From Candidatus Aegiribacteria sp. (GTDB lineage: Bacteria; Fermentibacterota; Fermentibacteria; Fermentibacterales; JCC-6), in contig DAOWNO010000010.1 in the NCBI GenBank assembly GCA_030642525.1, positions 1 through 16,832 of the forward strand: DNA of 16,832 bases. Reading direction: 5' to 3'. The translations under genes and the position numbers were made by a program. Below the pieces are notes generated by a model. That model saw nothing but the letters and a program-made list of their open reading frames with translations, searched no databases and was not told where the DNA came from. Positions 1 to 7,488 of the stretch are shown in pieces (position 1 is the first letter of the stretch; every line of letters starts with the position of its first letter).

Positions 1-1
1 G

Positions 2-74
<73 letters not shown>

Positions 75-86
75 ACCGGAAGAGCC

Positions 87-115
87 AATTTACGAAAACG
101 GATTCAAAAGGTCAA
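87..115 (-). promoter_or_regulatory. sigma70-type promoter of tRNA-Phe
   Basis: On the minus strand TTGACC (110-115; 5/6 to the -35 consensus) is followed, after exactly 17 nt, by TAAATT (87-92; 4/6 to the -10 consensus). Initiation about 7 nt downstream would leave only a few nucleotides of 5' leader before the tRNA (position 74), as is common for tRNA genes. The promoter lies in the 64-bp gap after the DUF2400 gene, so the tRNA need not depend on read-through. Confidence 0.7.
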
Positions 116-138
116 GCTTTTCAAGTTCCTGAAATACC

Positions 139-924
139 TCAGGATTCCAGTTCTTTCAGAAGACCATCCATATCAAGATTATCCCTTATCCCGAAACGTG
201 TCAGAGAGAAATCATATTTCACAGGATCATCCGGGCACAGGGTTCTGAACCCTTCAGTGATTTCCTCCACCGCCCTCCAGTCAGCCGTCCGTCTTGAAGT
301 GAATCCAAGGAGTCTCGATGCTCTGAACATATGAGTATCAAGCGGGACATACAGCACGGAAGGCTCAATACCGTTCCATCCTCCGGGATCAACATCATCG
401 CTGCGAATCATCCACCTCATCCAGAGATTCAGTCTTTTGCAGGCGCTTCCCTTTGAAGGGAGTGATAACATGCTCGAAGTACTCAAGCCGGCTCTATCCA
501 TAATAGTACTGATCATCAGATTCAGAGCTTCGACATATCCCCTGAATGAAACTTCCTGAATCAGCAGATTACCCAGGCCTCCATATTCAACCTGCAGTTC
601 GGAGACTGTTTTAAGGATACATGCAATTTCCGTCCCCTTCGTAAAGCGGTATCTGAAATCACTGAAAAGATTCTGAAGCGTTTCAAGAGATGTCTTGCCA
701 AGAAACAGGGATGGTGAAGTTCCAAGTTCATCAAGAACAGAGCCAGCGGCTTTCAGTATCTGTGAAACTCTTCCGTATGCCAGTCCCGATGCCACAAGTC
801 CAGCAATTTCTCTGTCACGAATATCAGGATATCGATAGAGGTATTCAAGAGGATCGGGGTGGACGAATTCTCTTCTGTTAAGACGGAGATAGAGGCGGTC
901 GAGAGAATCCTTCAAGAATGTCAT
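139..924 (-). CDS. DUF2400 / TIGR02757 family protein
   Basis: This 261-residue protein has the hallmarks of the TIGR02757/DUF2400 family: an N-terminal stretch with FVHPDPLEYLYRY, then DREIAGLVASGLAYGRVSQI, and later FRYRF, VPLDTHMFRASRLLG and LCPDDPVKYDFSLTRFGI. I recognise the family by these motifs. Its biochemical role is not established as far as I know; the C-terminal half resembles helix-hairpin-helix DNA glycosylase-like folds, which is inference. I chose the ATG at 924 because family members begin just before this point. The frame stays open to a GTG at 978, but that extension would translate a palindromic repeat and is unlikely to be native. No Shine-Dalgarno is visible before 924, because the repeat begins only 5 bp upstream. 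It is the last protein gene before tRNA-Phe and may be transcribed from the membrane operon upstream. Confidence 0.85.
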   Translation of the reverse strand: MTFLKDSLDRLYLRLNRREFVHPDPLEYLYRYPDIRDREIAGLVASGLAYGRVSQILKAAGSVLDELGTSPSLFLGKTSLETLQNLFSDFRYRFTKGTEIACILKTVSELQVEYGGLGNLLIQEVSFRGYVEALNLMISTIMDRAGLSTSSMLSLPSKGSACKRLNLWMRWMIRSDDVDPGGWNGIEPSVLYVPLDTHMFRASRLLGFTSRRTADWRAVEEITEGFRTLCPDDPVKYDFSLTRFGIRDNLDMDGLLKELES

Positions 925-929
925 GGAGC

Positions 930-957
930 GGGGACACGCAGAGAGTTGCATGTCCCC
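930..957. repeat. 28-nt palindromic repeat, copy 1
   Basis: Arms GGGGACACGCA and TGCATGTCCCC surround the 6-nt centre GAGAGT, giving 10 of 11 pairs plus one mismatch. It matches copy 2 at 26 of 28 positions and lies in the same orientation, 13 nt away. It begins 5 bp upstream of the DUF2400 start codon and replaces the space where a ribosome-binding site would be. It looks like a REP-type interspersed palindrome (inference; genome-wide copy number cannot be seen here). Confidence 0.85.
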
Positions 958-970
958 GTTAGACGATGTT

Positions 971-998
971 GGGGACACGCATAGAGTTGCGTGTCCCC
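971..998. repeat. 28-nt palindromic repeat, copy 2
   Basis: This is a perfect 11-bp inverted repeat, GGGGACACGCA with TGCGTGTCCCC, around the 6-nt centre TAGAGT. It lies 7 bp past the stop codon of the 209-residue membrane protein gene. Transcribed on the minus strand it could form a strong hairpin after that gene. No U-tract follows, so it is more likely a REP-like element or a processing/stability hairpin than a classical terminator. Confidence 0.88.
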
Positions 999-1005
999 TA
1001 TATGG

Positions 1006-1635
1006 CTATTCAATTACATGCAGCCAGTCTCCAAGCAGATACTGAATTCTGCCGATCAGAAGGCTGATACGACCCATGACGGTGAAACCGAAAGTGGCTC
1101 CGAAACCGAGCATGATAACCCAGATACCAACCTTCGAACCCGTGCCGAAGAAAAGCCCTTTGTGCGGCTTGGAGAAAAAGAAGTAGATAAGGGCCGCAAG
1201 GGTTCCGAATATCATCACGATATTCCCGAAGACCTCGTACCACGGCATTCCAGATGCATATAGAGGAATCATGGCAGCTTCAAGCTGGCGAAGAACATAT
1301 GCCTTCATTGTGAGCGGAAATCCAATTCCCATTCCGGTACCCATAATAAAAGCGATGGGGTATCTTGAAAGCCATGCAATACTGGGGATGAACCTGGTAA
1401 TGTACAGCAAACCGAGCAAACCCGGAATAATAAGTATCCAGTGATTGCCGGCGAATAGCGGTACAAGAAGTTTAGGAAGTATGACAGTATTACAGATCAG
1501 AACCATCGTGTACCCCAGAGAGATACCGACAACCAGGTGTTCAGCAAGGCGATAGACAGGGTTCTCCTTGTAGAGGAATGAGTAAATGGCAAGTGTGAAG
1601 AAAGCGCCTACCCAGATTCCTATTGTATCATACAT
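1006..1635 (-). CDS. six-TM integral membrane protein, unknown operon gene 4
   Basis: This is a 209-residue, very hydrophobic protein. By eye it has about six transmembrane segments near residues 4-21, 34-52, 65-83, 90-108, 134-153 and 168-190, and no signal peptide separate from TM1. There is a conserved-looking cytosolic motif HKGLFFGTGSKVG before the last span and a short amphipathic tail. I do not recognise a named family. The ATG at 1635 is preceded by a strong AGGAGGT six bases upstream, and the start is only 3 nt after the stop of the preceding gene, so it is co-transcribed with the three upstream membrane genes. A role as membrane scaffold or channel subunit of that complex is inference from context only. 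Confidence 0.85.
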   Translation of the reverse strand: MYDTIGIWVGAFFTLAIYSFLYKENPVYRLAEHLVVGISLGYTMVLICNTVILPKLLVPLFAGNHWILIIPGLLGLLYITRFIPSIAWLSRYPIAFIMGTGMGIGFPLTMKAYVLRQLEAAMIPLYASGMPWYEVFGNIVMIFGTLAALIYFFFSKPHKGLFFGTGSKVGIWVIMLGFGATFGFTVMGRISLLIGRIQYLLGDWLHVIE

Positions 1636-1638
1636 CTT

Positions 1639-2640
1639 CTACCTCCTTCCCTTGAGCCTGGTCTGTTTGTGAAACCCGCCGGCAAAAAACGCGATATTAC
1701 CCATAACAATCAACAGGATTATGAATATATGCGAAGCTGACTGCACATCCATACCTGTAAACGCTTTATCAGTTGTCTCTGTTATCCCGTTCTCCTTGAG
1801 CAGCACTTCGTATTCCGCAGCCCCTCGAAGACCACCCATCTGACCGACTATCTGACCGGACTGTATGTATGGGAAGTAATCAGTTGCCATAACACCTGTT
1901 ACTCCGAAAGCAATTGGAAGCCCTATCTTCTCTCTTGCATAGGTTATCCATGCCACGCAGGCGGATGACCCGGAAGTAGTAACCGCAAGATCCACATCGC
2001 GAAGGCTTTTATGTTCCATCAATATGGGCATTTCCCCTATTGAATTACCATGGTAATCCACAGGGAACTGTGTTTCTATGGAACCCGTCATTCCAAGTAT
2101 TACAAGGTGAAACAGAGGAAGGTATCCCAGCAAAACATAATCCCTTCCCTCGAAGACCCATCCTACAGCGCCTTCCGAAAGCACGTTTCCGTCACTTTCC
2201 CAGGCAGCTGTAAGTTCGTCCTTTTTTGTAATACCGGCCTCGCGGTAATCCGCCCAGTCCTCAAAAAGAACTCTCTCATAGTAGCCATCCGTCTTGGGAT
2301 TTGTGACGTAATCAAGAGCTGAAACAGCCATTCCCTTACCAAGCGGCACATACGCAGTCATGAACACAGAAGTGTGATTATGAAATGCGTGCCTCATGAC
2401 AGCTACGGCCATCGGCATATTCTCAGCCTGAGTTCCCGGCGCAAAATCGAATCCAATGAAGATGGCGTCATCCGGCCCGAGTTCATTCATATAATTAAAA
2501 ATACCCTCAACCTCTGTCGTCGTAGTTATAGGCATTCCGAATCCGATGAGGAATGGAACGATCGACACTATTCCTATGCCAAGGAAGATCCAGCGTCTGT
2601 CAACGTTCAGCATCTTTTCCCAGATATTCACAGCGCTCAC
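1639..2640 (-). CDS. two-TM membrane protein with large extracytoplasmic domain, unknown operon gene 3
   Basis: This 333-residue protein has one N-terminal TM (about 18-38), a soluble domain of about 260 residues and a C-terminal TM (about 305-325) ending in a basic tail, HKQTRLKGRR. Positive charges flank both ends, so the positive-inside rule puts both termini in the cytoplasm and the central domain outside. A hydrophobic stretch near 170-187 could be buried core or an extra span. Distinctive motifs are FIGFDFAPGTQAENMPMA, TTSGSSACVAWI and GQMGGLRGAAEYE. I do not recognise a characterised family. The GTG start at 2640 directly abuts the TAG of the upstream gene. An in-frame GTG three codons later has an AGGTGA at better spacing, so the true start is ambiguous by three residues. 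Confidence 0.85.
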   Translation of the reverse strand: MSAVNIWEKMLNVDRRWIFLGIGIVSIVPFLIGFGMPITTTTEVEGIFNYMNELGPDDAIFIGFDFAPGTQAENMPMAVAVMRHAFHNHTSVFMTAYVPLGKGMAVSALDYVTNPKTDGYYERVLFEDWADYREAGITKKDELTAAWESDGNVLSEGAVGWVFEGRDYVLLGYLPLFHLVILGMTGSIETQFPVDYHGNSIGEMPILMEHKSLRDVDLAVTTSGSSACVAWITYAREKIGLPIAFGVTGVMATDYFPYIQSGQIVGQMGGLRGAAEYEVLLKENGITETTDKAFTGMDVQSASHIFIILLIVMGNIAFFAGGFHKQTRLKGRR

Positions 2641-3285
2641 CTACTTCCCTGCTCCGCCGAGCCAGTTACGCTCGACGCCGAATATGATTTTAAGGTTGGT
2701 TGCCAGCATTCCGAACCCGACCCCCAGCATGATCGCGCGCTTGGCAGCAAGGTTGGGATAACGGAGTATCCACAAACCGGTGTTCGGAAGCCATCTTCCA
2801 AAAACATCCCCGATCGGAACCTGACCCAGCATTACAATCACTGCGGCAAGAAGCAGTATGGTTGCCAGTGCTGACTTTGCTCTGAAAGCCCTGAAAGCGG
2901 CGCTTGCGATGTAGAAAGCAAGAAGGCTGAACATCGTGGATTGAATCGGTACCTGAATATGCATGAAAAGAAAATCGTGAACTCCATGCACGTCCGATCC
3001 GCCGCCAAGCGATTGAGGTATTATCAAACCGAAGAGAGGCATTCCGAACAGAGGTATCAGCACAGCCCAGCTGTACTGCCAGTTTTTGGCCTTCCTGCGT
3101 ATTTTATGCGTATGCAGGCGTGTAAGGCTGCCGACACCAAGTATCAAAGCGAAAGCTCCCACAATTGGAGCCCACTCAAGATAATTATTGAAAATCACCT
3201 GAGAGTATTGATGTGGAATGAAATACTGAAGCATCATCAGTATTCCGCCCACCATCACGATCATAAGTGGAACAGTTCTTTTCAC
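2641..3285 (-). CDS. six-TM integral membrane protein, unknown operon gene 2
   Basis: This 214-residue polytopic membrane protein has about six hydrophobic spans (near residues 6-24, 36-53, 71-90, 114-133, 138-158 and 184-203). A long loop before TM4 contains GGGSDVHGVHDFLFMHIQVP, with several His and Asp residues that could face the lumen or bind a ligand. The C-terminus reads FGVERNWLGGAGK. No known transporter signature is visible. The start is GTG at 3285 with AAGGAG eight bases upstream. The gene lies 24 nt after the DUF6754-like gene, and its stop abuts the next start codon. The spacing strongly supports one operon and probably one membrane complex; the activity is unknown. Confidence 0.85.
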   Translation of the reverse strand: MKRTVPLMIVMVGGILMMLQYFIPHQYSQVIFNNYLEWAPIVGAFALILGVGSLTRLHTHKIRRKAKNWQYSWAVLIPLFGMPLFGLIIPQSLGGGSDVHGVHDFLFMHIQVPIQSTMFSLLAFYIASAAFRAFRAKSALATILLLAAVIVMLGQVPIGDVFGRWLPNTGLWILRYPNLAAKRAIMLGVGFGMLATNLKIIFGVERNWLGGAGK

Positions 3286-3309
3286 TGTTCTTTCTCCTTC
3301 CCGGTGGGC

Positions 3310-4635
3310 TTATTCAACAATGGACACGGTTACCAGATTACGAAACCAGTCCAGTGTGTGAGTATCTGCAACAAGATCAAGAACTCCAAGAACCAGCGCA
3401 AGCGTTATCAAACTCATGACAATAGCCTTGCATGCATCCTGTCCCTTAACCGCTCCTATCTGCTTGGGTTCATGTCCAAGATAAGCACTGGCAGCATATA
3501 GTTCCTCACCAATTAAAGTGTAATCGCATGTAGTGATGAAGAAAGGCAGCTGGGTCACGGCATCGGTTCCGGCAATCTGTATCGCTCCGGAAAGTGAGCC
3601 GGTTTCAGCAAGTATGAGAGACTCAGCGTAAAACATACCGAGGTAGAAGTTTGTCGCTGGTCTGTCACGCATCATAATTCCATTTACACCTGCAACATAC
3701 GCGAACTGACTCTGTGTCAGAAAGAAAACCGAATCCTGATCGTAAGAGTCCGGACGTCCGGCTTCAAGATACGCCTGTTTCACAACCTCTTCTGCAACAG
3801 TGTATACAATCGGATCATAATTCGGGACTATTATTCGAGTCTGATAATCAGCGATTTTTCTCGCGACCCTTCCAAGAATTGTAAGGCTGGCAATTGTCGC
3901 TACATCAGAAATGGTAGAAATTCCGGGGACATAGAGAATCGGTTTCCCCATCTCGGTTGCTCTTCCAATAGCTTCATCGATGGCCTCGATGCCGGAGATC
4001 GGTCTGAGGTACATTTTTGCGCCTCTCTGAGCTTTACCGAAATAGTAGAAAATCAAACCGATGAACAGAACGCCGGCGATCAGCACTTTGACTTTGCCGG
4101 TATGAAACCATTCACCTTTCGCTACTATCATTGCCCCAAAAACCGGGCCGAAAAACTCAGTATCTTCCAAAGATACAGAAGCGATTCTGTATTCATACAG
4201 GATTCCCGGTTCTATCGGGTATTCAGGGTCGTATCCGTCTATAAACTCCGTCGGCTTATCAACAGGAATTACCTTGACTAAATCCCAGGCATTTTCGCTT
4301 TCCTCGCTGACTACTCGTCTGTAGACATTGTAACATTGAATACCTTCAGGGTTTACAGCAGGTTCAAACGTAACAATAAACTGGTCTCCAGCATTGTTGG
4401 GTTTGTCCTGAACTGTAATCATGCCTGGTATATCTAACCCGGGATCAGTTTCCAGCAGCGGTTCTCCTGCTGCAGGCTGAGTTTCAATTTTCTCATCTGC
4501 AACATCCTCTGTCACCATTTCTGAAACGGTATCATCAGTTGGTGTCAAATTTTCGACACTATCCTGAGCCACGGACAGTGAAGGGATCATAAGGAGAATC
4601 AGAGCGGCTGGAATACCTATCCAGTTAATCCGCAT
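3310..4635 (-). CDS. exported FN3-domain membrane protein, DUF6754-like, unknown operon gene 1
   Basis: This 441-residue protein starts at the ATG at 4635, chosen because AGGTGG lies just upstream and a signal peptide starts there; an ATG 27 nt further upstream lacks both. Order of parts: signal peptide about 1-23 ending SLSVAQ; acidic low-complexity linker about 25-65; fibronectin type III-like domain about 69-170 (CYNVYRRV, YEYRIASVS); TM about 183-200; basic stop-transfer KAQRGAKMYLRP; cytosolic domain about 210-395 (PISGIEAIDEAIGRATEMG, PILYVPGIS, IIVPNYDP, LAETGSLSGAIQIAGT); second TM about 403-424. The cytosolic part resembles what I know as DUF6754, recalled by motif and not searched. 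It heads a four-gene operon and lies 34 nt after serA. The FN3 domain suggests protein or polysaccharide contact outside the membrane (inference). Confidence 0.85.
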   Translation of the reverse strand: MRINWIGIPAALILLMIPSLSVAQDSVENLTPTDDTVSEMVTEDVADEKIETQPAAGEPLLETDPGLDIPGMITVQDKPNNAGDQFIVTFEPAVNPEGIQCYNVYRRVVSEESENAWDLVKVIPVDKPTEFIDGYDPEYPIEPGILYEYRIASVSLEDTEFFGPVFGAMIVAKGEWFHTGKVKVLIAGVLFIGLIFYYFGKAQRGAKMYLRPISGIEAIDEAIGRATEMGKPILYVPGISTISDVATIASLTILGRVARKIADYQTRIIVPNYDPIVYTVAEEVVKQAYLEAGRPDSYDQDSVFFLTQSQFAYVAGVNGIMMRDRPATNFYLGMFYAESLILAETGSLSGAIQIAGTDAVTQLPFFITTCDYTLIGEELYAASAYLGHEPKQIGAVKGQDACKAIVMSLITLALVLGVLDLVADTHTLDWFRNLVTVSIVE

Positions 4636-4669
4636 GGATCCACCTTTCACTTTAGTGTTCAACAGTGTT

Positions 4670-5584
4670 CTATTCGAAAAATTCGTTTATTTCTCGAGCT
4701 ACTTCAGCTCCTACACGTTTCTTCGCGGCCGAAGTTCCGGCCCCTATATGCGGTGTAGCAACTGTGTTTCCATGCTCGACAAGAGGGTTGCCTTTGGCGG
4801 GTTCCTCCTCGAAAACATCAATTCCAGCGGCAAAAACCTTCCCCGAGTTGAGAACTTCAAGAAGAGATGTTTCATTGATTGTTCCGCCTCTGGCACAATT
4901 CACTATAACGACGCCGTCCTTCATCATATCGAATTGCTTCGTATCAAGAAGGTAATGAGTTTCTTCATTGTGAGGAATATGAAGACTTATAAAATCGGAT
5001 TCTCTGCACAGTGTCTCAAGATCAACTTTCCTTGCCTCTATTCCGTCCGCGCTGTCTATGTACGGATCGAAGAAAATTACATTCATCTCGAATCCCTTTG
5101 CCCGTTTGGCGACTTCCTGAGAGATTCTGCCAAAGCCGATCAGACCGAGTGTAGAGTGCCAGAGTTCCTTTCCCTTACCGTAAGATTTCTTGTTCCATTC
5201 ACCCTGCTTCATTGTGCAGTTTGCCGGTCCGAGAAAGCGGCTGCATGCGAGCATATGCGCCAGCGCAAGCTCAGCAACGGCGACGCTGCTTGCCGAGGGT
5301 GTATTTCTTACGGCAATACCGAGATCAGCTGCTGCATCAAGATCAACATTGTCGAGACCAACACCACCGCGAACAACAAGTTTCAGATTTCCCGCAGCCC
5401 CTTTCTCAAGTACGGGCTTCCTGACCTTTGTTGCGCTTCTAATAACAAGCGCATCAAATGCCGGGGCGGTTTCCAGCAGTTCTTCAGGTGTCATATCGGT
5501 TTTCTCGACAACCTCGTGTCCGCCTTTCCGGATTGCTTCAAGAGCATCTTCAGCAACCGGATCACAGATGAGTATTCGTGCCAT
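4670..5584 (-). CDS. serA: short-form D-3-phosphoglycerate dehydrogenase (D-2-hydroxyacid dehydrogenase family)
   Basis: This 304-residue NAD-dependent dehydrogenase oxidises 3-phosphoglycerate to 3-phosphohydroxypyruvate, the first step of serine synthesis (family knowledge). The catalytic triad is visible: Arg232 in NCARGG, Glu261 in DVFEEEP and His279 in TPHIGAG. VIRSATKV (47-54) and VVRGGVGLDNVD (70-81) are typical PGDH motifs, and Asp173 follows the Rossmann strand for NAD selectivity. There is no C-terminal ACT or ASB regulatory domain, so allosteric serine inhibition of the E. coli type is not expected. The dinucleotide motif reads GFGRIS (150-155), with Ser instead of the usual third Gly. 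The ATG has AGGAGG seven bases upstream. A related hydroxyacid dehydrogenase such as hydroxypyruvate reductase cannot be excluded. Confidence 0.88.
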   Translation of the reverse strand: MARILICDPVAEDALEAIRKGGHEVVEKTDMTPEELLETAPAFDALVIRSATKVRKPVLEKGAAGNLKLVVRGGVGLDNVDLDAAADLGIAVRNTPSASSVAVAELALAHMLACSRFLGPANCTMKQGEWNKKSYGKGKELWHSTLGLIGFGRISQEVAKRAKGFEMNVIFFDPYIDSADGIEARKVDLETLCRESDFISLHIPHNEETHYLLDTKQFDMMKDGVVIVNCARGGTINETSLLEVLNSGKVFAAGIDVFEEEPAKGNPLVEHGNTVATPHIGAGTSAAKKRVGAEVAREINEFFE

Positions 5585-5645
5585 TCAATTCCTCCTGTTT
5601 CCCTTCAATGATGGTAATAAAATTACATACCACCAAGCATGATAC

Positions 5646-5674
5646 ATACTACAGATGAGGGTATTTCAAGTCAA
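5646..5674 (-). promoter_or_regulatory. sigma70-type promoter for serA (and possibly the membrane operon)
   Basis: On the minus strand TTGACT (5669-5674; 5/6) is followed after exactly 17 nt by TAGTAT (5646-5651; 4/6). Start of transcription would fall near 5639, leaving a leader of about 55 nt. The leader contains the palindrome GTAAT-AAA-ATTAC (5614-5626), a possible operator, and the strong serA ribosome-binding site. No terminator separates this promoter from the transketolase genes upstream, so serA may be read both ways. Confidence 0.6.
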
Positions 5675-5686
5675 TAAGAAACCAAT

Positions 5687-6619
5687 CTATTCCATCAATC
5701 TCTCAGCTTCAAATACTATCGTCTCAGCTGTGAGTTTATACTTCTCTCTCACTTCAGCAGGAGTACCGCTTGTTCCGAAACTGTCTCTTACAGCCACAAC
5801 GCCTGCAGGAACAGGATATTGCACCGAGAGTGTTTCGGCAACGGCTCCAAACAGCCCTCCGATTGCCTGGTGATCTTCCGCAACCACAACTGCTCCGGTT
5901 TTTTGAACCTGCTCGATCAGAAGCTTCCGATCCAGCGGTTTAACAGATACCATATCGATAACTCCAGCTGAAATTCCACGTTTCGACAGGAACTTTCGTG
6001 CTGTAAGTGCCAGGCTGACCATGGCTCCGCACGCGACCAGAGTTATGTCACTTCCATCCTCCAGAAGATGCCCCTTCCCGATTTCGACTGATTCGTCAAC
6101 AGGATATATCTGTGGAACAGGATTCCTCCCGAAGCGAATGTAAACCGGACCGGCCGTATTCATGGAAGTCAGTACCGCTGCACGGGTCTGATTCGCGTCA
6201 GCAGGCACAAGCACATGCATATTGGGAAGCACACGCATCAGAGCAACATCCTCAAGAGCCTGATGTGTGGCTCCATCAGGACCAACACTTACTCCTCCGT
6301 GAGCGCCTGCGATCTTTACGTTCAAATTCATGTAGCAGATGCTCGTTCGTATCTGATCCCATGCTCTTCCGGCAACGAAAACGCCGTATGTGCCAACGAA
6401 TGGGATGAATCCCGTCAGTGCGAGTCCTGCCGCCTCTCCGAGCATGTCCTGTTCGCTGACTCCAAGATTGAAAAACCTGTCAGGAAATTCCTTTTCAAAC
6501 GATGCGCTTCCGATTGACCTTGAGACATCTCCTTCAATTACCACAACTCGATCGTTCTCTCTGCCTGCCTGAAGGATTCCTTCAACGTAACCTTCTCTTG
6601 TTGGTCTGAGATTTTTCAT
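5687..6619 (-). CDS. transketolase C-terminal subunit
   Basis: This 310-residue subunit carries the pyrimidine-binding and C-terminal domains of a split transketolase, which moves two-carbon ketol units in the non-oxidative pentose phosphate pathway. The catalytic Glu that activates thiamine diphosphate is Glu56 in FFNLGVSEQDM. SVGPDGATHQALED (111-124) is the signature loop of the Pyr domain, and the C-terminal domain begins near 185 (DITLVACGAMVSLALTA). Length and domain order match split transketolases rather than DXP synthase. Its ATG overlaps the stop of the N-subunit gene by 4 nt (ATGA), so the two subunits are translationally coupled and made in similar amounts. It ends 102 nt before serA. 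Confidence 0.93.
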   Translation of the reverse strand: MKNLRPTREGYVEGILQAGRENDRVVVIEGDVSRSIGSASFEKEFPDRFFNLGVSEQDMLGEAAGLALTGFIPFVGTYGVFVAGRAWDQIRTSICYMNLNVKIAGAHGGVSVGPDGATHQALEDVALMRVLPNMHVLVPADANQTRAAVLTSMNTAGPVYIRFGRNPVPQIYPVDESVEIGKGHLLEDGSDITLVACGAMVSLALTARKFLSKRGISAGVIDMVSVKPLDRKLLIEQVQKTGAVVVAEDHQAIGGLFGAVAETLSVQYPVPAGVVAVRDSFGTSGTPAEVREKYKLTAETIVFEAERLME

Positions 6620-7446
6620 GAAAGCTCTCCCTGAATCTCCCCCACCGCAAGGGTGTATTCACGTTCATCCGGACACTTTCCGTGCCAGATACAGGTATTT
6701 TCCATGAAGGATACGCCTTTACCTTTAACGGTATTCGCGATGATAACCGATGGAAATTCGGTTTTCTCGCAATGCTCGAATGCTTTTTCAAGGGAAATAA
6801 AACTGTGACCATCAGCAACGATTACATCCCATCCGAATGCGAGCCATTTGTCTACAAGAGGCTCGATCTCCATGACATCAGATACATGTCCATCCAGCTG
6901 AACGAGGTTCCGATCAACAATTACTGTAAGATCTTTTAGATCGTAGTGAAACGCGGACATTGCCGCTTCCCAGATATTTCCCTCCTGAATCTCTCCATCA
7001 CCGAGAAGGCAGTAAACGCGACTGTCTCTGGAATTAAGTCGGATCCCGTGAGAAATGCCGCATGCAAGCGAAAGACCCTGACCGAGGCTGCCTGTGGAGG
7101 CATCCAGTCCGGGCAGTTTATTCATGTCAGGATGCCCCTGGAGTCTTGAATTGAATTTCCTGAGTGTTAACAGTTCGGCAGGATCAAAGTAACCCCTTCT
7201 GGCAAGTACGGAATACAATGCCGGGCAGGCATGGCCTTTGGATAGAATGAACCTGTCTCTGTCTTCCCAATCCGGCTCTTCCGGACGTATTCTCATAATT
7301 CTCCAGTAGAGTTCAACAAGAATCTCAACCGCGGAAAAGGATCCCCCGGGATGCCCGCTGCCAGCTGCCCGTATCATCTCCAGAACATCAAGCCTTACTC
7401 GCCCCGCAATTGGGGTCAAACCTTGTATTTTGACGTTTACCTTCAT
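6616..7446 (-). CDS. transketolase N-terminal subunit
   Basis: This 276-residue subunit is the thiamine-diphosphate (PP) domain of split transketolase. GSGHPGGSFSAVE (29-41), RFILSKGHACPALY (65-78) and STGSLGQGLSLACGIS (117-132) are family signatures. The ThDP/Mg motif begins GDGEIQEGN (149-157) and closes with DRN (178-180). The first twelve residues are odd: codons 5-11 (VKIQGLT) are read from a 22-nt interspersed repeat whose other copy lies at 7730-7751. Between the repeat and Met24 there is no ATG, GTG or TTG, so translation must begin in or before the repeat. The ribosome-binding site before the ATG at 7446 is weak (TGGAA). It works with the overlapping C-subunit downstream. Confidence 0.92.
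   Translation of the reverse strand: MKVNVKIQGLTPIAGRVRLDVLEMIRAAGSGHPGGSFSAVEILVELYWRIMRIRPEEPDWEDRDRFILSKGHACPALYSVLARRGYFDPAELLTLRKFNSRLQGHPDMNKLPGLDASTGSLGQGLSLACGISHGIRLNSRDSRVYCLLGDGEIQEGNIWEAAMSAFHYDLKDLTVIVDRNLVQLDGHVSDVMEIEPLVDKWLAFGWDVIVADGHSFISLEKAFEHCEKTEFPSVIIANTVKGKGVSFMENTCIWHGKCPDEREYTLAVGEIQGELS
7413..7434 (-). repeat. 22-nt inverted repeat, left copy (inside transketolase N gene)
   Basis: This 22-nt segment is an exact reverse complement of 7730-7751. Each copy is itself palindromic at its ends, GTCAAA-N8-TTTGAC plus flanking CC. Read on the minus strand it supplies in-frame codons 5-11 of the transketolase N subunit. It looks like a REP-type or terminal inverted repeat element. 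Confidence 0.85.
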
Positions 7447-7488
7447 TAACTGATTCCATTCATACTATAAATGCTTTCATCTACAGCA

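Noticed and set aside
110..125. AAAAG/CTTTT hairpin as a terminator of the DUF2400 gene
   Set aside because: The stem is only 5 A/T-rich base pairs and it overlaps the much clearer tRNA promoter.
924..978. 18-residue N-terminal extension of the DUF2400 protein from a GTG at 978
   Set aside because: The extension would translate a palindromic repeat and is absent from the family pattern, which starts near the ATG at 924.
930..998. CRISPR-like array (two similar 28-nt units)
   Set aside because: Only two units with a 13-nt spacer and strong internal palindromes; no cas genes. A REP-like pair fits better.
4634..5611. Long plus-strand open frame of 325 codons antisense to serA
   Set aside because: It covers the serA frame exactly out of register, has Cys-rich, low-plausibility composition and no family motifs; serA on the other strand has a full catalytic set and a strong SD.
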